This document shows positions 5,441 to 5,505 of a stretch of DNA of 5,505 nucleotides, piece after piece (position 1 is the stretch's first letter; every line of letters begins with the position of its first letter). The stretch is from the NCBI GenBank assembly GCA_023433655.1, contig JAEYUE010000027.1, forward strand, positions 1 through 5,505. Reading direction: 5' to 3'. Position numbers and translations under genes: made by a program. The stretch is from Pseudomonadota bacterium (GTDB lineage: Bacteria > Pseudomonadota > Alphaproteobacteria > Caulobacterales > Caulobacteraceae). Below the pieces are notes generated by a model that worked only from the letters and a program-made list of their open reading frames with translations, ran no database searches and was not told the origin of the DNA.

Positions 5441-5505
<65 letters not shown>

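Overview
The window is very GC-rich, densely coding bacterial DNA with strong G/C preference at third codon positions. The gene content suggests an alphaproteobacterium, probably of the Caulobacterales (a Brevundimonas-, Caulobacter- or Phenylobacterium-like genome). This rests on the mutM to enoyl-CoA hydratase pairing, known beside rpsT/dnaA in many alphaproteobacteria, and on codon style. No marker in the window fixes the genus.

Left part (1-2800, minus strand): four genes run in the same direction and look like one transcription unit. The order of transcription is mutM (8-oxoguanine/Fapy DNA glycosylase), a secreted TraB/GumN-family protein, a DUF1697 protein, and an enoyl-CoA hydratase that runs off the left edge. 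Gaps are 49 bp, a 4-bp start/stop overlap, and 38 bp, with no terminator between genes. The DUF1697 gene appears to start with TTG inside the stop of its neighbour.

Middle (2801-3203): a 403-bp divergent intergenic region, the most structured non-coding part. The half next to mutM holds two blocks of three 9-bp units, 57 bp apart, carrying four GANTC (CcrM-type) methylation sites within 80 bp, and a perfect 9-bp hairpin. The half next to the transporter holds a perfect TATAAT, an 18-codon upstream ORF whose ATG lies where transcription would begin, and a leader with an anti-Shine-Dalgarno-like ACCTCC before a strong ribosome binding site.

Right part (3204-5505, plus strand): a complete 685-residue OPT-family transporter, then a 179-bp gap with three closely spaced hairpins (probable terminators), then the first 21 codons of the ribosome-associated GTPase TypA/BipA.

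The genes are ordinary housekeeping or transport genes and I see no defence system, mobile element, CRISPR array or RNA gene. The points worth following are the GANTC-bearing repeat blocks before mutM and the possible translational control of the transporter.
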